Origin: Mycobacterium sp. 852014-50255_SCH5639931 | GTDB lineage: Bacteria; Actinomycetota; Actinomycetes; Mycobacteriales; Mycobacteriaceae | Reading direction: 5' to 3' | Assembly (NCBI RefSeq): GCF_001665605.1 | Contig: NZ_LZSV01000017.1 | Coordinates: forward strand, 355,786 to 419,785 | DNA length: 64,000 nt | Shown here: piece by piece, positions 19,735 through 29,785 of the stretch | How positions within the stretch are numbered: position 1 is the first letter of the stretch | Layout of the letters: every line of letters starts with the position of its first letter | Program-made: the position numbers and the translations under genes | The notes under the pieces: generated by a model | Seen by the model: only the letters and a program-made list of their open reading frames with translations | What the model was told of the DNA's origin: nothing | Databases searched by the model: none

Positions 19735-21471
19735 ATGAGGCCGGATTACGACGTTCTGATTATCGGTTCGGGTTTCGGGGGCAGCGTCAGTGCGCTGCGG
19801 CTGACCGAAAAGGGCTACCGCGTAGGCGTATTGGAGGCCGGGCGGCGCTTCGCCGACGAGGACTTCGCCGAGACCTCCTGGGATCTGCGCAAGTTCCTGT
19901 GGGCGCCCGGGCTGGGTTGCTATGGCATTCAGCGAATCCACCCGCTGAAGAACGTGCTGATCCTGGCCGGCGCCGGGGTGGGCGGGGGCTCCCTGAACTA
20001 CGCCAACACGCTCTACGTGCCGCCGGAGCCGTTCTTCAAAGACCGGCAGTGGTCGCACATCACCGACTGGCGCGACGAGTTGATGCCGCATTACGAGCAG
20101 GCGAAACGGATGCTCGGGGTGGTCAAGAACCCGACCTTCACCGACGCCGACCGGGTCCTCAAGGAAGTCGCCGACGAGATGGGCTGCGGCGACACCTTCG
20201 TGCCCACCCCGGTCGGGGTGTTCTTCGGCCCCGAAGGCGCCAAGACCCCCGGCAAGACCGTGCCGGACCCGTATTTCGGCGGCGCGGGACCGGAACGCAC
20301 CGGCTGCCTGGAATGCGGCTGCTGCATGACGGGCTGTCGCTACGGCGCCAAGAACACGCTGCTCAAGAACTACCTCGGCCTCGCCGAATCGGCTGGGGCA
20401 CAAGTCATTCCGATGACAACGGTCAAGGGCTTCCAGCAGCGCTCCGACGGGGTGTGGGAGGTGCGCACGGTGCGCACGGGAAGCCTGCTGCGCAGGGACC
20501 GGCGCACCTACACCGCGACGCACCTGATCCTGGCCGCGGGCACCTGGGGAACGCAGCATCTGCTGTTCAAGATGCGCGACAAGGGCAAGCTGCCGCGCCT
20601 CTCCGAGCGGCTCGGCGTGCTGACCCGCACCAACTCCGAGTCCATCGTCGGGGCCGGGAAGCTCCAGGTCGACCCGAAACTGGACCTGACGCACGGGGTG
20701 GCCATCACGTCGTCGATCCATCCCACCGCAGACACCCACGTCGAACCCTGCCGCTACGGCAAGGGGTCCAACGCGATGGGGCTGCTGCAGACGCTGATGA
20801 CCGACGGCACCGGTCCGGAGGGCACCGACGTGCCGCGCTGGAAGCAACTGCTGGACCAGGCCCGCGAGGATCCGCGCCGCATGATGCGGATGCTCAACGT
20901 CCACCAGTGGAGCGAGCGCACGCTGATCGCCCTGGTCATGCAGCACCTGGACAACTCGATCACCACCTACACCAAACGCGGGAAGCTGGGCATCCGCTGG
21001 TACACCAGCAAGCAGGGGCACGGGGATCCCAACCCGGCCTGGAACCCCGTCGGGAACAAGGTCACCCGGCGCATCGCCGAAAAGATCGACGGCGTGGCCG
21101 GCGGCACCTGGGGTGAGCTGTTCAACATCCCGCTGACCGCCCACTTCCTCGGCGGCGCGGCGATCGGCGACAGCGCCGAACACGGCGTGATCGACCCGTA
21201 TCACCGGGTCTACGGCTATCCCACGATGTTCGTGGTGGACGGTGCCGCGATCTCGGCGAACCTGGGCGTCAACCCGTCGCTGTCCATCACCGCACAGGCC
21301 GAACGGGCCGCCTCGCTGTGGCCGAACAAGGGCGAGAACGATCAGCGCCCAGCGCAGGGCCAGCCCTACCGCCGGCTGGACCCGATCGCGCCGCAGCAAC
21401 CCGTGGTGCCCGCGGACGCGCCGGGTGCGCTGCGCTGGTTGCCGATCACCCCGGTGCCCTCGGCCGGCTAG
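19735..21471 (+). CDS. choD: GMC-family oxidoreductase ChoD
   Basis: FAD-dependent oxidoreductase of 578 residues, identical in length to Rv3409c, long annotated as cholesterol oxidase though activity on cholesterol is disputed. The FAD dinucleotide fold [17 protein letters not shown] opens the protein, with [16 protein letters not shown] in the first third and a C-terminal NPSLSI-containing GMC segment. An unusual Cys-rich stretch, [14 protein letters not shown] (around residue 190-200), looks ferredoxin-like. It starts at ATG 59 bases after guaB3. Its stop shares CTAG with the convergent tauD-like gene. Confidence 0.95.
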   Translation: MRPDYDVLIIGSGFGGSVSALRLTEKGYRVGVLEAGRRFADEDFAETSWDLRKFLWAPGLGCYGIQRIHPLKNVLILAGAGVGGGSLNYANTLYVPPEPFFKDRQWSHITDWRDELMPHYEQAKRMLGVVKNPTFTDADRVLKEVADEMGCGDTFVPTPVGVFFGPEGAKTPGKTVPDPYFGGAGPERTGCLECGCCMTGCRYGAKNTLLKNYLGLAESAGAQVIPMTTVKGFQQRSDGVWEVRTVRTGSLLRRDRRTYTATHLILAAGTWGTQHLLFKMRDKGKLPRLSERLGVLTRTNSESIVGAGKLQVDPKLDLTHGVAITSSIHPTADTHVEPCRYGKGSNAMGLLQTLMTDGTGPEGTDVPRWKQLLDQAREDPRRMMRMLNVHQWSERTLIALVMQHLDNSITTYTKRGKLGIRWYTSKQGHGDPNPAWNPVGNKVTRRIAEKIDGVAGGTWGELFNIPLTAHFLGGAAIGDSAEHGVIDPYHRVYGYPTMFVVDGAAISANLGVNPSLSITAQAERAASLWPNKGENDQRPAQGQPYRRLDPIAPQQPVVPADAPGALRWLPITPVPSAG

Positions 21472-22361
21472 CTCGCGATCGCCTCAAGTGGGGCGCCGCT
21501 GACCACCCGGCTGCGTTGCCGGTGCACGTTGAAGGGCACGTCGCCCATCAGGGTGACGCGGTGCATCAGCCGAGGCTGGTCGTCGTAGTCGTCGATGGCG
21601 CGGTGCTGGGTGGCCCGGTTGTCCCAGATGGCCACGTCACCCGGCGCCCAGTTCCAACGAATGGTGTTCTCGGGGACGGTGATTCGCCGTTGCAGCAAAT
21701 CGAAGAGCACCGTCGACTCGTAGTTGTCCAGGCCAACGAACCCGCGCACGAAATCTCCCAGTAGCAGGGTGCGTTCACCGGTCTCCGGGTGTACCCGCAC
21801 CACGGGATGCTCGGTGCGGAAATCCGGCTTCTCGAAGGCCTGCCGGAACGCGCGCTGCGCGTCGGTCATTGCTTCAGGGGTGATGTAGTCGTACCGGTTG
21901 GTGTGCACCGCCCAGAGGTCGTCGACGAGCCAGGCGAGCGGTTCCGGCAGGTGCTCGTAGGCGGCGGCGGTGTTGGCCCACAGCGTCGAGCCGCCGTACC
22001 TGGGCAGGGTGACCGCCCGCAGGATCGAGGCGGCCGGGTAGTTCGCGACGAACGTGACGTCGGTGTGCCAGCGGGTCGCCTTGCCGTATTCGGAGTTGAT
22101 CGGCGTGATGACCGGCGCGTTCTTGGCGGCGAGCACCTCGGCGGCCGGATGGCCGACGGGCGTGCCCAGCTGTGCGGCGAACGCGAGTTGCTCCTGGTCA
22201 TCGAGCTGGTGCTGGTGGCGAAAGAAGATCACCTTGTGGGCCAGCAGCGCCTGGCGGATCTTCTCGATCGCGTCCGGGTCGAGATCGCCCCCGAGGCGCA
22301 CCCCGTCGACCCGCGCGCCGATGCGGCTACCCAGCTTGGTGACGGTTATCTGACCGATCAT
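21468..22361 (-). CDS. TauD-family Fe(II)/2OG alkylsulfatase, Rv3406-like
   Basis: Fe(II)/2-oxoglutarate dioxygenase of 297 residues. Rv3406 cleaves alkyl sulfates such as 2-ethylhexyl sulfate for sulfur use and inactivates some DprE1 inhibitors. Iron ligands: His and Asp in RWHTDVTF and a distal His in [11 protein letters not shown], with the 2OG-binding Arg shortly after (HRVTLM region). I chose the ATG at 22361, nine bases from gagga and aligned to the M. tuberculosis start; an ATG at 22367 is the alternative. It is divergent from a TetR gene with twin palindromes between them. Confidence 0.92.
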   Translation of the reverse strand: MIGQITVTKLGSRIGARVDGVRLGGDLDPDAIEKIRQALLAHKVIFFRHQHQLDDQEQLAFAAQLGTPVGHPAAEVLAAKNAPVITPINSEYGKATRWHTDVTFVANYPAASILRAVTLPRYGGSTLWANTAAAYEHLPEPLAWLVDDLWAVHTNRYDYITPEAMTDAQRAFRQAFEKPDFRTEHPVVRVHPETGERTLLLGDFVRGFVGLDNYESTVLFDLLQRRITVPENTIRWNWAPGDVAIWDNRATQHRAIDDYDDQPRLMHRVTLMGDVPFNVHRQRSRVVSGAPLEAIAS

Positions 22362-22387
22362 TTTCATCAATCCTCGTGTGAAAGGGG

Positions 22388-22431
22388 TGTAGTCAACTGA
22401 CTACATCGAGTACTGTAGTCACATGACTACA
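22388..22431. promoter_or_regulatory. Twin 18-base TetR operators
   Basis: Two perfect palindromes of the form tgtagtca-NN-tgactaca, at 22388-22405 (NN=ac) and 22414-22431 (NN=ca), 26 bases centre to centre. The second overlaps the TetR start codon. They lie between the divergent alkylsulfatase and TetR genes and so can repress both. Confidence 0.85.
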
Positions 22432-22989
22432 CGTTCCGCAAGTGGCCGCGCGAACATGCCCACCGGGCGGGCCGAGGTCGCTGCGGCGATCCTGGAGGCC
22501 GCCACCGACCTGTTCGCGGAACGGGGCCCGGCCGCGACGTCGATCCGCGACATCGCCGCGCGATCCAACGTCAACCACGGGCTGGTTTTTCGCCACTTCG
22601 GCACCAAGGAGAATCTGGTCGGCGCCGTGCTCGATCACCTGGGCGCCAACCTAAGCGCCCTGCTCAGTGAGGAGGCGCCGGCCGACGTCCTGGACCGGGC
22701 CCTTGACCGGCAGATGCGGGTCATGGCCCGCACCGTGCTCGACGGGTATCCGGCGGGGCAGCTGCAGAAGCGCTTTCCCAACATCGCGACGCTACTCGGC
22801 TGGGTGCGGCCGCTTCACGACAACGAGATCGATGCGCGCCTGGCCGTCGCCAATGCCCTTGCGCTGCAATTTGGTTGGCGGCTGTTTGCGCCGATCCTGC
22901 GCTCGGCGACCGGGATCGACGAGCTGACGGACGACGAGATACGGCAGGCGGTGGGCGCAGAGGTGGGGCGAATCCTCAAATCCGGCTGA
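22423..22989 (+). CDS. TetR family repressor, Rv3405c-like
   Basis: TetR regulator of 188 residues. The N-terminal HTH is seen in ILEAATDLFAERGPAATSIR, DIAARSNVNHGLVFRHFGTK and ENLVGAVL; the C-terminal ligand domain is helical. The ATG at 22423 lies inside the second operator, an arrangement that gives tight self-repression. Rv3405c is known to repress its divergent neighbour Rv3406, and the gene order here is the same. The toxin-antitoxin pair that sits nearby in M. tuberculosis (Rv3407-Rv3408) is missing. Confidence 0.92.
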   Translation: MTTRSASGRANMPTGRAEVAAAILEAATDLFAERGPAATSIRDIAARSNVNHGLVFRHFGTKENLVGAVLDHLGANLSALLSEEAPADVLDRALDRQMRVMARTVLDGYPAGQLQKRFPNIATLLGWVRPLHDNEIDARLAVANALALQFGWRLFAPILRSATGIDELTDDEIRQAVGAEVGRILKSG

Positions 22990-22992
22990 CGC

Positions 22993-25359
22993 TCACTTTT
23001 TCCGCGTCAGTGCCCGGCGGTGCAGTGGCTCGCGGCCAGGAGGCTGCTGTGGGGGCGGCATCAGCGGCTTGCGGGCTTGCACCGCTACGGTTTTCGGCGC
23101 ATCGGTGCTCAGGGTGATCTCTTCGCCCGCGTGCCGGATGGTGAGTTGGCCGCCCGGGCCGTCGCGCACCGTGTAGGTGACGTCTGAATGGTTCACGTCG
23201 ACGGTAAGCCGGAAATCGCGCCACCGAAGCCTGAATCTCAGCCGCGAAATACCGTCGGGCAGAGCAGGATTCAGCGACAGGATGCCCTCGTCGTCGCGCA
23301 GGCCGCCGAAGCCGCCCACCAGCGCCGTCCAGGCGCCGGCGAGCGACGCCATGTGCAAGCCGTCGCGGGTGTTGTGGTGTAGGTCGCGCAGGTCGATCAA
23401 CCCGGCCTCGTAGGCGTAGTCGTGCGCCAATTCCAGGTGCCCGACCTCGGCGCACATCACCGCCTGGGTGCAGGCGGACAGCGACGAGTCGCGCACCATG
23501 CGCCGCTCGTAGTAATCGACGTTGCGCGCCTTCTGTTCCGGCGTGAAGAAGTGGCTCTGCCACTGCATCGCCAGCACCAGGTCGGCCTGCTTGATCACCT
23601 GCGCCGGATAGAGCCGCACGTACGGGTCGTGCAGTAGCAACGGATAGGCGTGGTTCTCCTGGAAGTCCCACTCCGCGAGGGTGGTGAACCCCTCGCACTG
23701 CTGGTGGACCCCCAGGCCGGCGTCGTAGGGGATGTTCGCGGCGTCGGCCGCGTCGCGCCAGCAGGCCGTCTCCTCGGTGGTGACGCCCATCGACTCCGCC
23801 ACCTCGGGGTGGCGGATGCAGGCCTCGGCGGCGGTGCGCAGGTTGTGCGCGGCCATCAGGTTGGTGAAGACGTTGTCGCGCACGATCGCGGTGTACTCGT
23901 CGGGGCCGGTGACGCCGTCGAGGTGCCAGACGCCGTGCCGGTCGTGGTGGCCGAGGGAGAGCCAGAGCCGGGCGGTCTCGACGAGCACCGCGAGCCCGCA
24001 ATTCTTCTCCAGTTCCTCGTCGCCGGTGACGATGCGATACCGCTCGAAGGCCATGGCGATGTCGGCGTTGATGTGCCAGGCCGCCGTGCCGGCCGGCCAG
24101 TAGGCCGAGCACTCCTGCCCGCGAATGGTCCGCCAGGGGAACGCGGCGCCCTGCAGGCCCAGCTCGGCCGCCCGATCCTTGGCCAGGTCCAGGGTCGACG
24201 CCCGCCACCGCAGCGCGTCGGCCACCGCATGCGGCGCGGTGTAGGTGAGCACCGGCAGCACGTAACTTTCGGTGTCCCAGAAGGCGTGGCCGTCGTAGCC
24301 GGTTCCGGTGAGCCCCTTGGCCGGGATCGCGCGGCGCTCGGCGCGCACGCTGGCCTGCAGTAGGTGAAAAAGCCCGAACCGCACCGCTTGCTGGGATTCC
24401 GGGTCGCCCTCGACCTCGACGTCGGCGCTGTCCCAGAAGTCGTCCAGGTACGCCCGCTGCGAATCCAGCAGCCCCTGCCACCCGGTGTAGCGGGCGCTGT
24501 GGATGGCGGCGGCGGCCTGGTCGCGCAGGGCCGGGCGCGAGCGCATGCTCGACCAGCCATACGCCAGGTGTTTGACGATGCGCAGCTTCTGCCCGGCGCG
24601 CAGCCCACAGATCACCGTGGTCCGCGCCAGATCGTCGCGGGCGTCGGTGCTGAACTCGACGCGGCCGGGAACGTCGATCTCATGGTCCATCGCGGCCGAC
24701 ATCATCAGGGCGCTGCTACGGGTGCGGTGCATGAGAAGCGCCCCGGTCTCGGTGTTTTCGTGATCGACGGCCACCAAGGGGCTCTCCAGAATGGCCGATA
24801 CCCGCGGGTCACCCGACGTCTGGGGTTGGTCCTCGTTGGTGACCAGCTCGGACTGCACCGTCACGCGAACGAAATCGCCGACCGCTTCGACGACGTATTC
24901 GATGGCGGCGACACCACGCTGCGCAAGCGACACCAGCCGGGTGGACACCAGCTTGATCTCCTTGCCTGCGGGGGAGCGCCAATGCGCGCCGCGGGTCATC
25001 GTCCCGGCGCGCATGTCGAGAACCCGCTCGTGCGAGAGCAATTCGCCGTAGCGGACGTCGAACGGCTCGTCCTCGACCAGCAGGCGGATGATCTTGCCGT
25101 TGGTGACGTCGACGATGGTCTGGCCGGCCTCCGGATAGCCGTAGCCGGCCTCGGCGTAGGGCAGCGGGCGGATTTCGTAGAAGGAGTTCAGGTAGGTGCC
25201 GGGCAGACCGTAGGGCTCACCCTCGTCGAGGTTGCCGCGCAGCCCGATGTGCCCGTTGGACAGGGTGAACAGGGATTCGGACTGGGCCAACAGGTTCAGG
25301 TCGAGCTTTGTTTCGCAGACGTGCCATGGATCGACGGGGAATGCTTCGTCGTCGATCAT
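22993..25359 (-). CDS. GH65 family disaccharide phosphorylase, Rv3401-like
   Basis: Glycoside hydrolase family 65 protein of 788 residues. The family phosphorolyses maltose, trehalose or kojibiose to beta-glucose 1-phosphate plus glucose. Seen: N-terminal domain [14 protein letters not shown], the helical catalytic barrel with [16 protein letters not shown], and the catalytic Glu in [17 protein letters not shown]. The ATG overlaps the stop of the beta-phosphoglucomutase gene (ATGA), and that partner would convert beta-glucose 1-phosphate to glucose 6-phosphate. The exact disaccharide cannot be read from sequence. Confidence 0.92.
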   Translation of the reverse strand: MIDDEAFPVDPWHVCETKLDLNLLAQSESLFTLSNGHIGLRGNLDEGEPYGLPGTYLNSFYEIRPLPYAEAGYGYPEAGQTIVDVTNGKIIRLLVEDEPFDVRYGELLSHERVLDMRAGTMTRGAHWRSPAGKEIKLVSTRLVSLAQRGVAAIEYVVEAVGDFVRVTVQSELVTNEDQPQTSGDPRVSAILESPLVAVDHENTETGALLMHRTRSSALMMSAAMDHEIDVPGRVEFSTDARDDLARTTVICGLRAGQKLRIVKHLAYGWSSMRSRPALRDQAAAAIHSARYTGWQGLLDSQRAYLDDFWDSADVEVEGDPESQQAVRFGLFHLLQASVRAERRAIPAKGLTGTGYDGHAFWDTESYVLPVLTYTAPHAVADALRWRASTLDLAKDRAAELGLQGAAFPWRTIRGQECSAYWPAGTAAWHINADIAMAFERYRIVTGDEELEKNCGLAVLVETARLWLSLGHHDRHGVWHLDGVTGPDEYTAIVRDNVFTNLMAAHNLRTAAEACIRHPEVAESMGVTTEETACWRDAADAANIPYDAGLGVHQQCEGFTTLAEWDFQENHAYPLLLHDPYVRLYPAQVIKQADLVLAMQWQSHFFTPEQKARNVDYYERRMVRDSSLSACTQAVMCAEVGHLELAHDYAYEAGLIDLRDLHHNTRDGLHMASLAGAWTALVGGFGGLRDDEGILSLNPALPDGISRLRFRLRWRDFRLTVDVNHSDVTYTVRDGPGGQLTIRHAGEEITLSTDAPKTVAVQARKPLMPPPQQPPGREPLHRRALTRKK

Positions 25360-26096
25360 GACTGCAGCAGCTCGGCGAGGTCGGTGACCACCACATCGGC
25401 GCCGTTGCGTCGTAGATCGTCGGCCTGGCCCACTCGGTCGACTCCCACCACGTAGCCGAAGTTACCGGCATGGCCGGCCTGCACGCCCGAAATCGCGTCC
25501 TCGAACACGGCCGCGGCCCCGGCTTCGACGCCGAGCAACTCCGCCCCGCGCAGATAGGAGTCTGGCGCCGGCTTACCGGCGATGTGCTCGTCGCGCAGCG
25601 TGACACCGTCCACCCGCTTCTGGATGAACTGGTCCAGGCCGGTGATCTCGAGGACGTCACGGGTGTTGGCGCTCGAAGACACCACGGCAATTCCCAGGCC
25701 GGCCGCCGAGACCGCCTCCAGATATCGCCGCGAGCCTTCGAAGACCTCGACGCCGTCCTCGCGCAGCACCCGTTGGAACATGTCGTTCTTGCGGTTGCCC
25801 AGGCCGTATACCGTCTCGGCGTCTCCCGCGTCATCGGGGTTGCCGTCGGGCAGCTCGATCCCGCGGCTCTGCAGAAAGGACCGGACCCCGTCCTCGCGTT
25901 TCTTGCCGTCGACGTATTTCCGGTAGTCGTCGGCCGCATCGAACGGAACGAATTCGTCGCCGGTGCGTTTGGCCCGTTCGGACAGGTAGTCGTCGAACAT
26001 GGCCTTCCAGGCCTTGGTGTGCACGCTCGCGGTATCGGTGAGCACACCGTCGAGGTCGAACAGACAGGCATGCACCTTCTCGGGCAGACCGAGCAC
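25356..26096 (-). CDS. Beta-phosphoglucomutase-like HAD phosphatase, Rv3400-like
   Basis: HAD-superfamily protein of 246 residues. Motif I is [12 protein letters not shown], with the nucleophile and acid/base Asp pair of beta-phosphoglucomutase; motif II is VVSSSANT, motif III Lys lies in AGKPAPDSY, and motif IV is [12 protein letters not shown]. It starts at GTG; an in-frame stop 33 bases upstream excludes the longer N-terminus of Rv3400. It is cotranscribed with the GH65 gene as a disaccharide-to-glucose-6-phosphate pathway. Confidence 0.9.
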   Translation of the reverse strand: MLGLPEKVHACLFDLDGVLTDTASVHTKAWKAMFDDYLSERAKRTGDEFVPFDAADDYRKYVDGKKREDGVRSFLQSRGIELPDGNPDDAGDAETVYGLGNRKNDMFQRVLREDGVEVFEGSRRYLEAVSAAGLGIAVVSSSANTRDVLEITGLDQFIQKRVDGVTLRDEHIAGKPAPDSYLRGAELLGVEAGAAAVFEDAISGVQAGHAGNFGYVVGVDRVGQADDLRRNGADVVVTDLAELLQS

Positions 26097-26200
26097 GGGT
26101 GGACCTCGCTTCCTGGCCTTGGAGGACTAGTTAAGCGATACCCACTCCACCATGCAGAGCAATCCGAGCGCTACCTCGGCCCACCAGGCGCTGGTGCTCG

Positions 26201-27094
26201 TTACGTACGTCGACGGCTTTCCAGGATGACGCGGACCATTTCCATCGGGCGCTCGAGGGCCGAGAAGTGGCCCGCGCCGGGCACAGTGATGGCTTCCGCA
26301 TTCAGCTGGACAGCGACGTGCGAGCGCTCCGCCACACGTGACCAGTCATGCTCGCTGTAGACGAGAGTGACGGGAACGCTGACCTGCGCGTAGCGGCTTC
26401 GGGCGGCCACGAAGCCGTCGAGGCTGCGCATGATGGCCCGGTTCACCCTGGGGTAGCCGTGTCGACGGCCGGCTCGGCGCAGCTCGCCGAGGAAGCCTTC
26501 GGGTAGCGCGTTGTGATCGGTGAAGCCGCCGCGCAGCACCGCCCGCAGGATCATGCGATTTTCCAGTCGGGCGAAGACCTGCCCCGTGCCGGGCAGGCGG
26601 ACGGCGGTCCCGATCACGCGGGCGAACCAGTTGCCGCGTTCCAGGCCGCTCGGGTAGTCGTAAGGATTGAAGGCGACCACGTTGCGCACTTCGCCGGTCA
26701 GCTCGATCGAGGCCAACAGCGCGATCGCCGCACCCATCGATTCACCGGCTAACGTGACATCATGCAGCTCAAGCGTTTCGATGAATTCGACGACGGCGCT
26801 GCGTAGTTCCGGTTCGCCATATCTGGCACCCGGGACTATGTCGGACCACCCCATGCCGGGCAGATCCAGCGCGTAAACCGTGAATTCGTCCCAGAGCGCG
26901 GGCACCACCCGCTGGAAATAGTCCAGCTGTGTCCTTACGGTGTGCAACAGGACGAGCGGCGGACCGGTGCCGGTCGTGAAGTAACGCAACCGGGATCCGT
27001 CGGAGCGCCGCAGGAACTTCACTTCACCGCGGCCGCCGCTCCACGTCATCGTGTACCGCTGATTAGCAATCTCATTGGGCGCCAAGGCCTTCAC
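26201..27094 (-). CDS. Alpha/beta hydrolase, last gene of the five-gene operon
   Basis: Alpha/beta-fold hydrolase of 297 residues. The nucleophile elbow is AGESMGAAIALL, the catalytic His is in PGAGHFSALERPM, and the HTVRT oxyanion region follows PPLVLLHTV. The GTG start overlaps the upstream methyltransferase stop (GTGA); a later Met (MTWSGG) is the alternative. It is the final gene of the MFS-NmrA-MT-MT-hydrolase run, so it likely acts on the product or substrate of the methyltransferases. The substrate is unknown. Confidence 0.85.
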   Translation of the reverse strand: MKALAPNEIANQRYTMTWSGGRGEVKFLRRSDGSRLRYFTTGTGPPLVLLHTVRTQLDYFQRVVPALWDEFTVYALDLPGMGWSDIVPGARYGEPELRSAVVEFIETLELHDVTLAGESMGAAIALLASIELTGEVRNVVAFNPYDYPSGLERGNWFARVIGTAVRLPGTGQVFARLENRMILRAVLRGGFTDHNALPEGFLGELRRAGRRHGYPRVNRAIMRSLDGFVAARSRYAQVSVPVTLVYSEHDWSRVAERSHVAVQLNAEAITVPGAGHFSALERPMEMVRVILESRRRT

Positions 27095-27894
27095 CTTCTA
27101 CACACTGCTTGGATGGCCCGAAGCCGCCCGTCGGCGAGCGCGCGGGTTAGATTGCCGACCTTCAGCTCGAAGTCGTCGACGAACGCGTGCAAACCCAGCG
27201 GGGTCAAGGGCTGGGCCAGCAGCGCGTGCATGAACTCGGTCGCCTGCGCGGTCAGGTCGCTCCAGTGCTCGACGGCGAACCCGGCGGACTCGACGACTGC
27301 GCGTAACTCGTCGGGGGTGACCAGATGGCTGCGCTCGGGTTGGTCGGCCCACGGCAGCGGATATTCCAGTTTGCCATGGTCCCCGGTCATGATGTCCCAC
27401 AACGCAATCCGCCCTCCGGCCGCCAGCACCCGGTGCGCTTCGGAGTAGAGGCGCGCCTTGTCCGCGACGTTCATCTGAACGTGCTGGCTGATGACGACGT
27501 CAAAAGTGCCGTCAGCAAAGGGAAGTTCGGTGACGTCCGCCTGCCGGACGGATATCCGGTCGTCGAGACCGACCAGGCGATTGAGCCAACGGCTCGTTTC
27601 GCAGTACTCATCGGTGAGATCAACGGCCGCCACCGTGCAGCCGCACCGGTCGGCGACGTAGCGGGCGGTGCCGCCGATCCCGCTGCCCGCGTCGAGCACC
27701 CGACTTTCGCTGATGATGCCCGCGAGATCCACCAGTTGGCTGGTGGCGAAGCGGCCCATGGTGTGAAAGTCCTCCAGCGTGCCCAGGTCGGCGGGTTCGA
27801 GCCGGTCGAGGTCTTTCCCGGCGGACGTCAGCGCGCGCTCGATGTTGGGTCGGGACAGGCCGGTCGAGTACTGGCTCTGGATCGTCTCGTTCAT
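27091..27894 (-). CDS. SAM-dependent methyltransferase 1 of the operon
   Basis: Class I methyltransferase of 267 residues. The SAM motif is LDAGSGIGGTARY, followed by acidic residues at the strand-2 end (VAAVDLTDEYCE), and motif II/III DVVISQHVQMNVADK with LAAGGRIALWDI. The ATG overlaps the upstream stop (ATGA). Resembles UbiE/sarcosine-type small-molecule methyltransferases; M. tuberculosis Rv3399, in a similar spot, is an unrelated-looking longer methyltransferase as far as I recall. The substrate is unknown. Confidence 0.88.
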   Translation of the reverse strand: MNETIQSQYSTGLSRPNIERALTSAGKDLDRLEPADLGTLEDFHTMGRFATSQLVDLAGIISESRVLDAGSGIGGTARYVADRCGCTVAAVDLTDEYCETSRWLNRLVGLDDRISVRQADVTELPFADGTFDVVISQHVQMNVADKARLYSEAHRVLAAGGRIALWDIMTGDHGKLEYPLPWADQPERSHLVTPDELRAVVESAGFAVEHWSDLTAQATEFMHALLAQPLTPLGLHAFVDDFELKVGNLTRALADGRLRAIQAVCRR

Positions 27895-28709
27895 CTGTGG
27901 ACCTCCGTCCAGGCCGTGATCAGCGGGGGCATCGTGACCAGGGCGCCGGCCGCAAGCACCTCCCGGCGGAATAGCGGCACGAAGTCCTCGATGTCGGCGA
28001 GCTCGTCGATGGCGAAGCCGCCCTGCTCCGCGATGGGGGAGACCAACCGCCAGACTTCGGCGGCGTAGGCCAGGATGTCGGCGTCGGCGGCGGTGCCGAT
28101 GGGTGTCCCCTGAGTCAGGTGCGGGGCGCCCAGGCCGGCCTCGGCGAAGACGGAGTGCAGCGTGGTGCCGAACCGCGCGGACAGGCCCATCGCCTCGAAG
28201 GCGCGGACGATGCCCGCCGTGACCCGTCCGAACAGCGGCAGGTCCGGGATGCTGCGCGTCGCGGTGATGTCGTTCTCGGAGAAGGCGACAAAGCCGCCGG
28301 GGCGCACGAAGGAGCTCAGCTGCCGCAGTGTGCCGGCCGGGTCGGGCAGGTGCATCAGGATCAGCCGGCCGATGACCGCGTCCACCGGTTCGTCCGGCGC
28401 GATCGCGTCGACGGCGGCCTGCGTGAATTGCACTGTGCGCAGGCCCTGCTCGGCGGCGCGGCTGCGTGCGAGCTCGACCATCGCGGGTGCGGCGTCCACG
28501 CCGAGGACACTTCCCGTCGGACCGACCAGCCGAGCGGCGACGAACGACACGTCGCCGGGCCCGCACCCGATATCGAGCACCCGCATGCCCGGGCGCAGTC
28601 CGGCGAGCCGCAGCGCGTGCTCGGTGTAGTCGTTGTACAGCCGCCCCTGCAGGATGAGCCGCCGCACCTCCACGTCGGCGTGGCCGAGAACATAAGTGCT
28701 CATGTTCAT
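27891..28709 (-). CDS. SAM-dependent methyltransferase 2 of the operon
   Basis: Class I methyltransferase of 272 residues from ATG at 28709 (a second ATG is two codons in). Motif I is LDIGCGPGDVSFVAARL, then VLGVDAAPAMVELAR and the post-motif segments DAVIGRLILMHLPDP and RPGGFVAFSEND. It is different enough from its neighbour not to be a recent tandem copy. It overlaps the NmrA gene upstream and methyltransferase 1 downstream by 4 bases each. The substrate is unknown. Confidence 0.88.
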   Translation of the reverse strand: MNMSTYVLGHADVEVRRLILQGRLYNDYTEHALRLAGLRPGMRVLDIGCGPGDVSFVAARLVGPTGSVLGVDAAPAMVELARSRAAEQGLRTVQFTQAAVDAIAPDEPVDAVIGRLILMHLPDPAGTLRQLSSFVRPGGFVAFSENDITATRSIPDLPLFGRVTAGIVRAFEAMGLSARFGTTLHSVFAEAGLGAPHLTQGTPIGTAADADILAYAAEVWRLVSPIAEQGGFAIDELADIEDFVPLFRREVLAAGALVTMPPLITAWTEVHR

Positions 28710-29785
28710 CGCGTTCCTATCCTCTCCGGTGCGGTGTGCTCGGCCCGCCAAAGCGCAGACTGACCGGCAAACCGGGGACGTGCGGGTTGCGGATGTTGTT
28801 GAAGCCGGTCGAACTTGTCGAGGCGGTGCATCGGTACGAGACCGGTCAACAGAAAGTCGCCGAGTTGCCGGATGAAATTACCTGCGGTGCGCCGTGTTTC
28901 GGGGCCGGTGACGTAGCGGCGTGCGATCGTCAGGAAATCTTCGGGTTCGACACCGGCAACGTCACGAACGTGTGTGGTGGGACCACCTACGTCCCAGGTT
29001 CCCAGGGCGGATTCGGGCAGGTAGTGGCGCAGGCTGGACTGGAAGAACATGTCGGCGCCGAGCCGTTTGGCATTGACGCGCACGGCGCGCATGAACATCC
29101 ATGGGGGGATATCGATGTGGCGCACCCGTCGGCCCAACGCCTCACCGACCGCGCCGGCGATCTCGGTTCCCGATAGCAGGGTCGGTCCGGTCGGACGGTA
29201 GGCGCGGCCGTTGTGACGGTGCGGGTCAAGCAGGGCGCCAACGGCAACTCGGGCGATGTCTTCGTTGGATGGAGGCGCATTTCGGCCCTTCCCGGTGGAC
29301 ACCGGCAGGATTCCCAGCGCTGCGGCGAGCGGCAGCACCTGCAAGTAGTTGTCGGCGAAGTAGCCGGGATCGACCGCGACGTGGGCGGTGTCCGGCAGCA
29401 GGTCGAACAGCTTGTCGGTCAGCCATGCTTGCCGGGTCATCAGCGAAGGGTGCTCCGGGCTGGCCGTCCACTGTCCGAGCGCCACCACCGCTTCCACGTC
29501 GGCGCGCCGTGCGGCCACCGCGAAGGCAACCGCGCTGTCGAGTGCATGGGGGTGGTACGGAGGGTTGAAGTACAGCCGATCCACCCCGTCCAGCGCGGCC
29601 GTAACCGCTTGGATATCAAACATATCGGTCACGACCACCTCGGCGCCCAGTTCCCGCAGGCGTGCACTGCGCGCATCTTCGCGATGCACCATGGCCCTGG
29701 TGGCGACGCCCTTCTCCAACAGCTGGGCGGCGACCGCGCTGCCGATCCTGCCGGTGGCGGCAGTCACCAACACTCGGGTATTCAT
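28706..29785 (-). CDS. NmrA-like NAD(P)-binding protein
   Basis: Atypical short-chain dehydrogenase/NmrA-family protein of 359 residues. The Rossmann motif VTAATGRIGSAVA starts at residue 6, and a basic patch (RAMVHRED) after strand 2 suggests NADP(H). There is no clear YxxxK, so it may be a redox sensor or a non-canonical reductase. The C-terminal third is unusual, with a long helical extension. It overlaps the MFS gene upstream and methyltransferase 2 downstream by ATGA junctions. Confidence 0.82.
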   Translation of the reverse strand: MNTRVLVTAATGRIGSAVAAQLLEKGVATRAMVHREDARSARLRELGAEVVVTDMFDIQAVTAALDGVDRLYFNPPYHPHALDSAVAFAVAARRADVEAVVALGQWTASPEHPSLMTRQAWLTDKLFDLLPDTAHVAVDPGYFADNYLQVLPLAAALGILPVSTGKGRNAPPSNEDIARVAVGALLDPHRHNGRAYRPTGPTLLSGTEIAGAVGEALGRRVRHIDIPPWMFMRAVRVNAKRLGADMFFQSSLRHYLPESALGTWDVGGPTTHVRDVAGVEPEDFLTIARRYVTGPETRRTAGNFIRQLGDFLLTGLVPMHRLDKFDRLQQHPQPARPRFAGQSALWRAEHTAPERIGTR

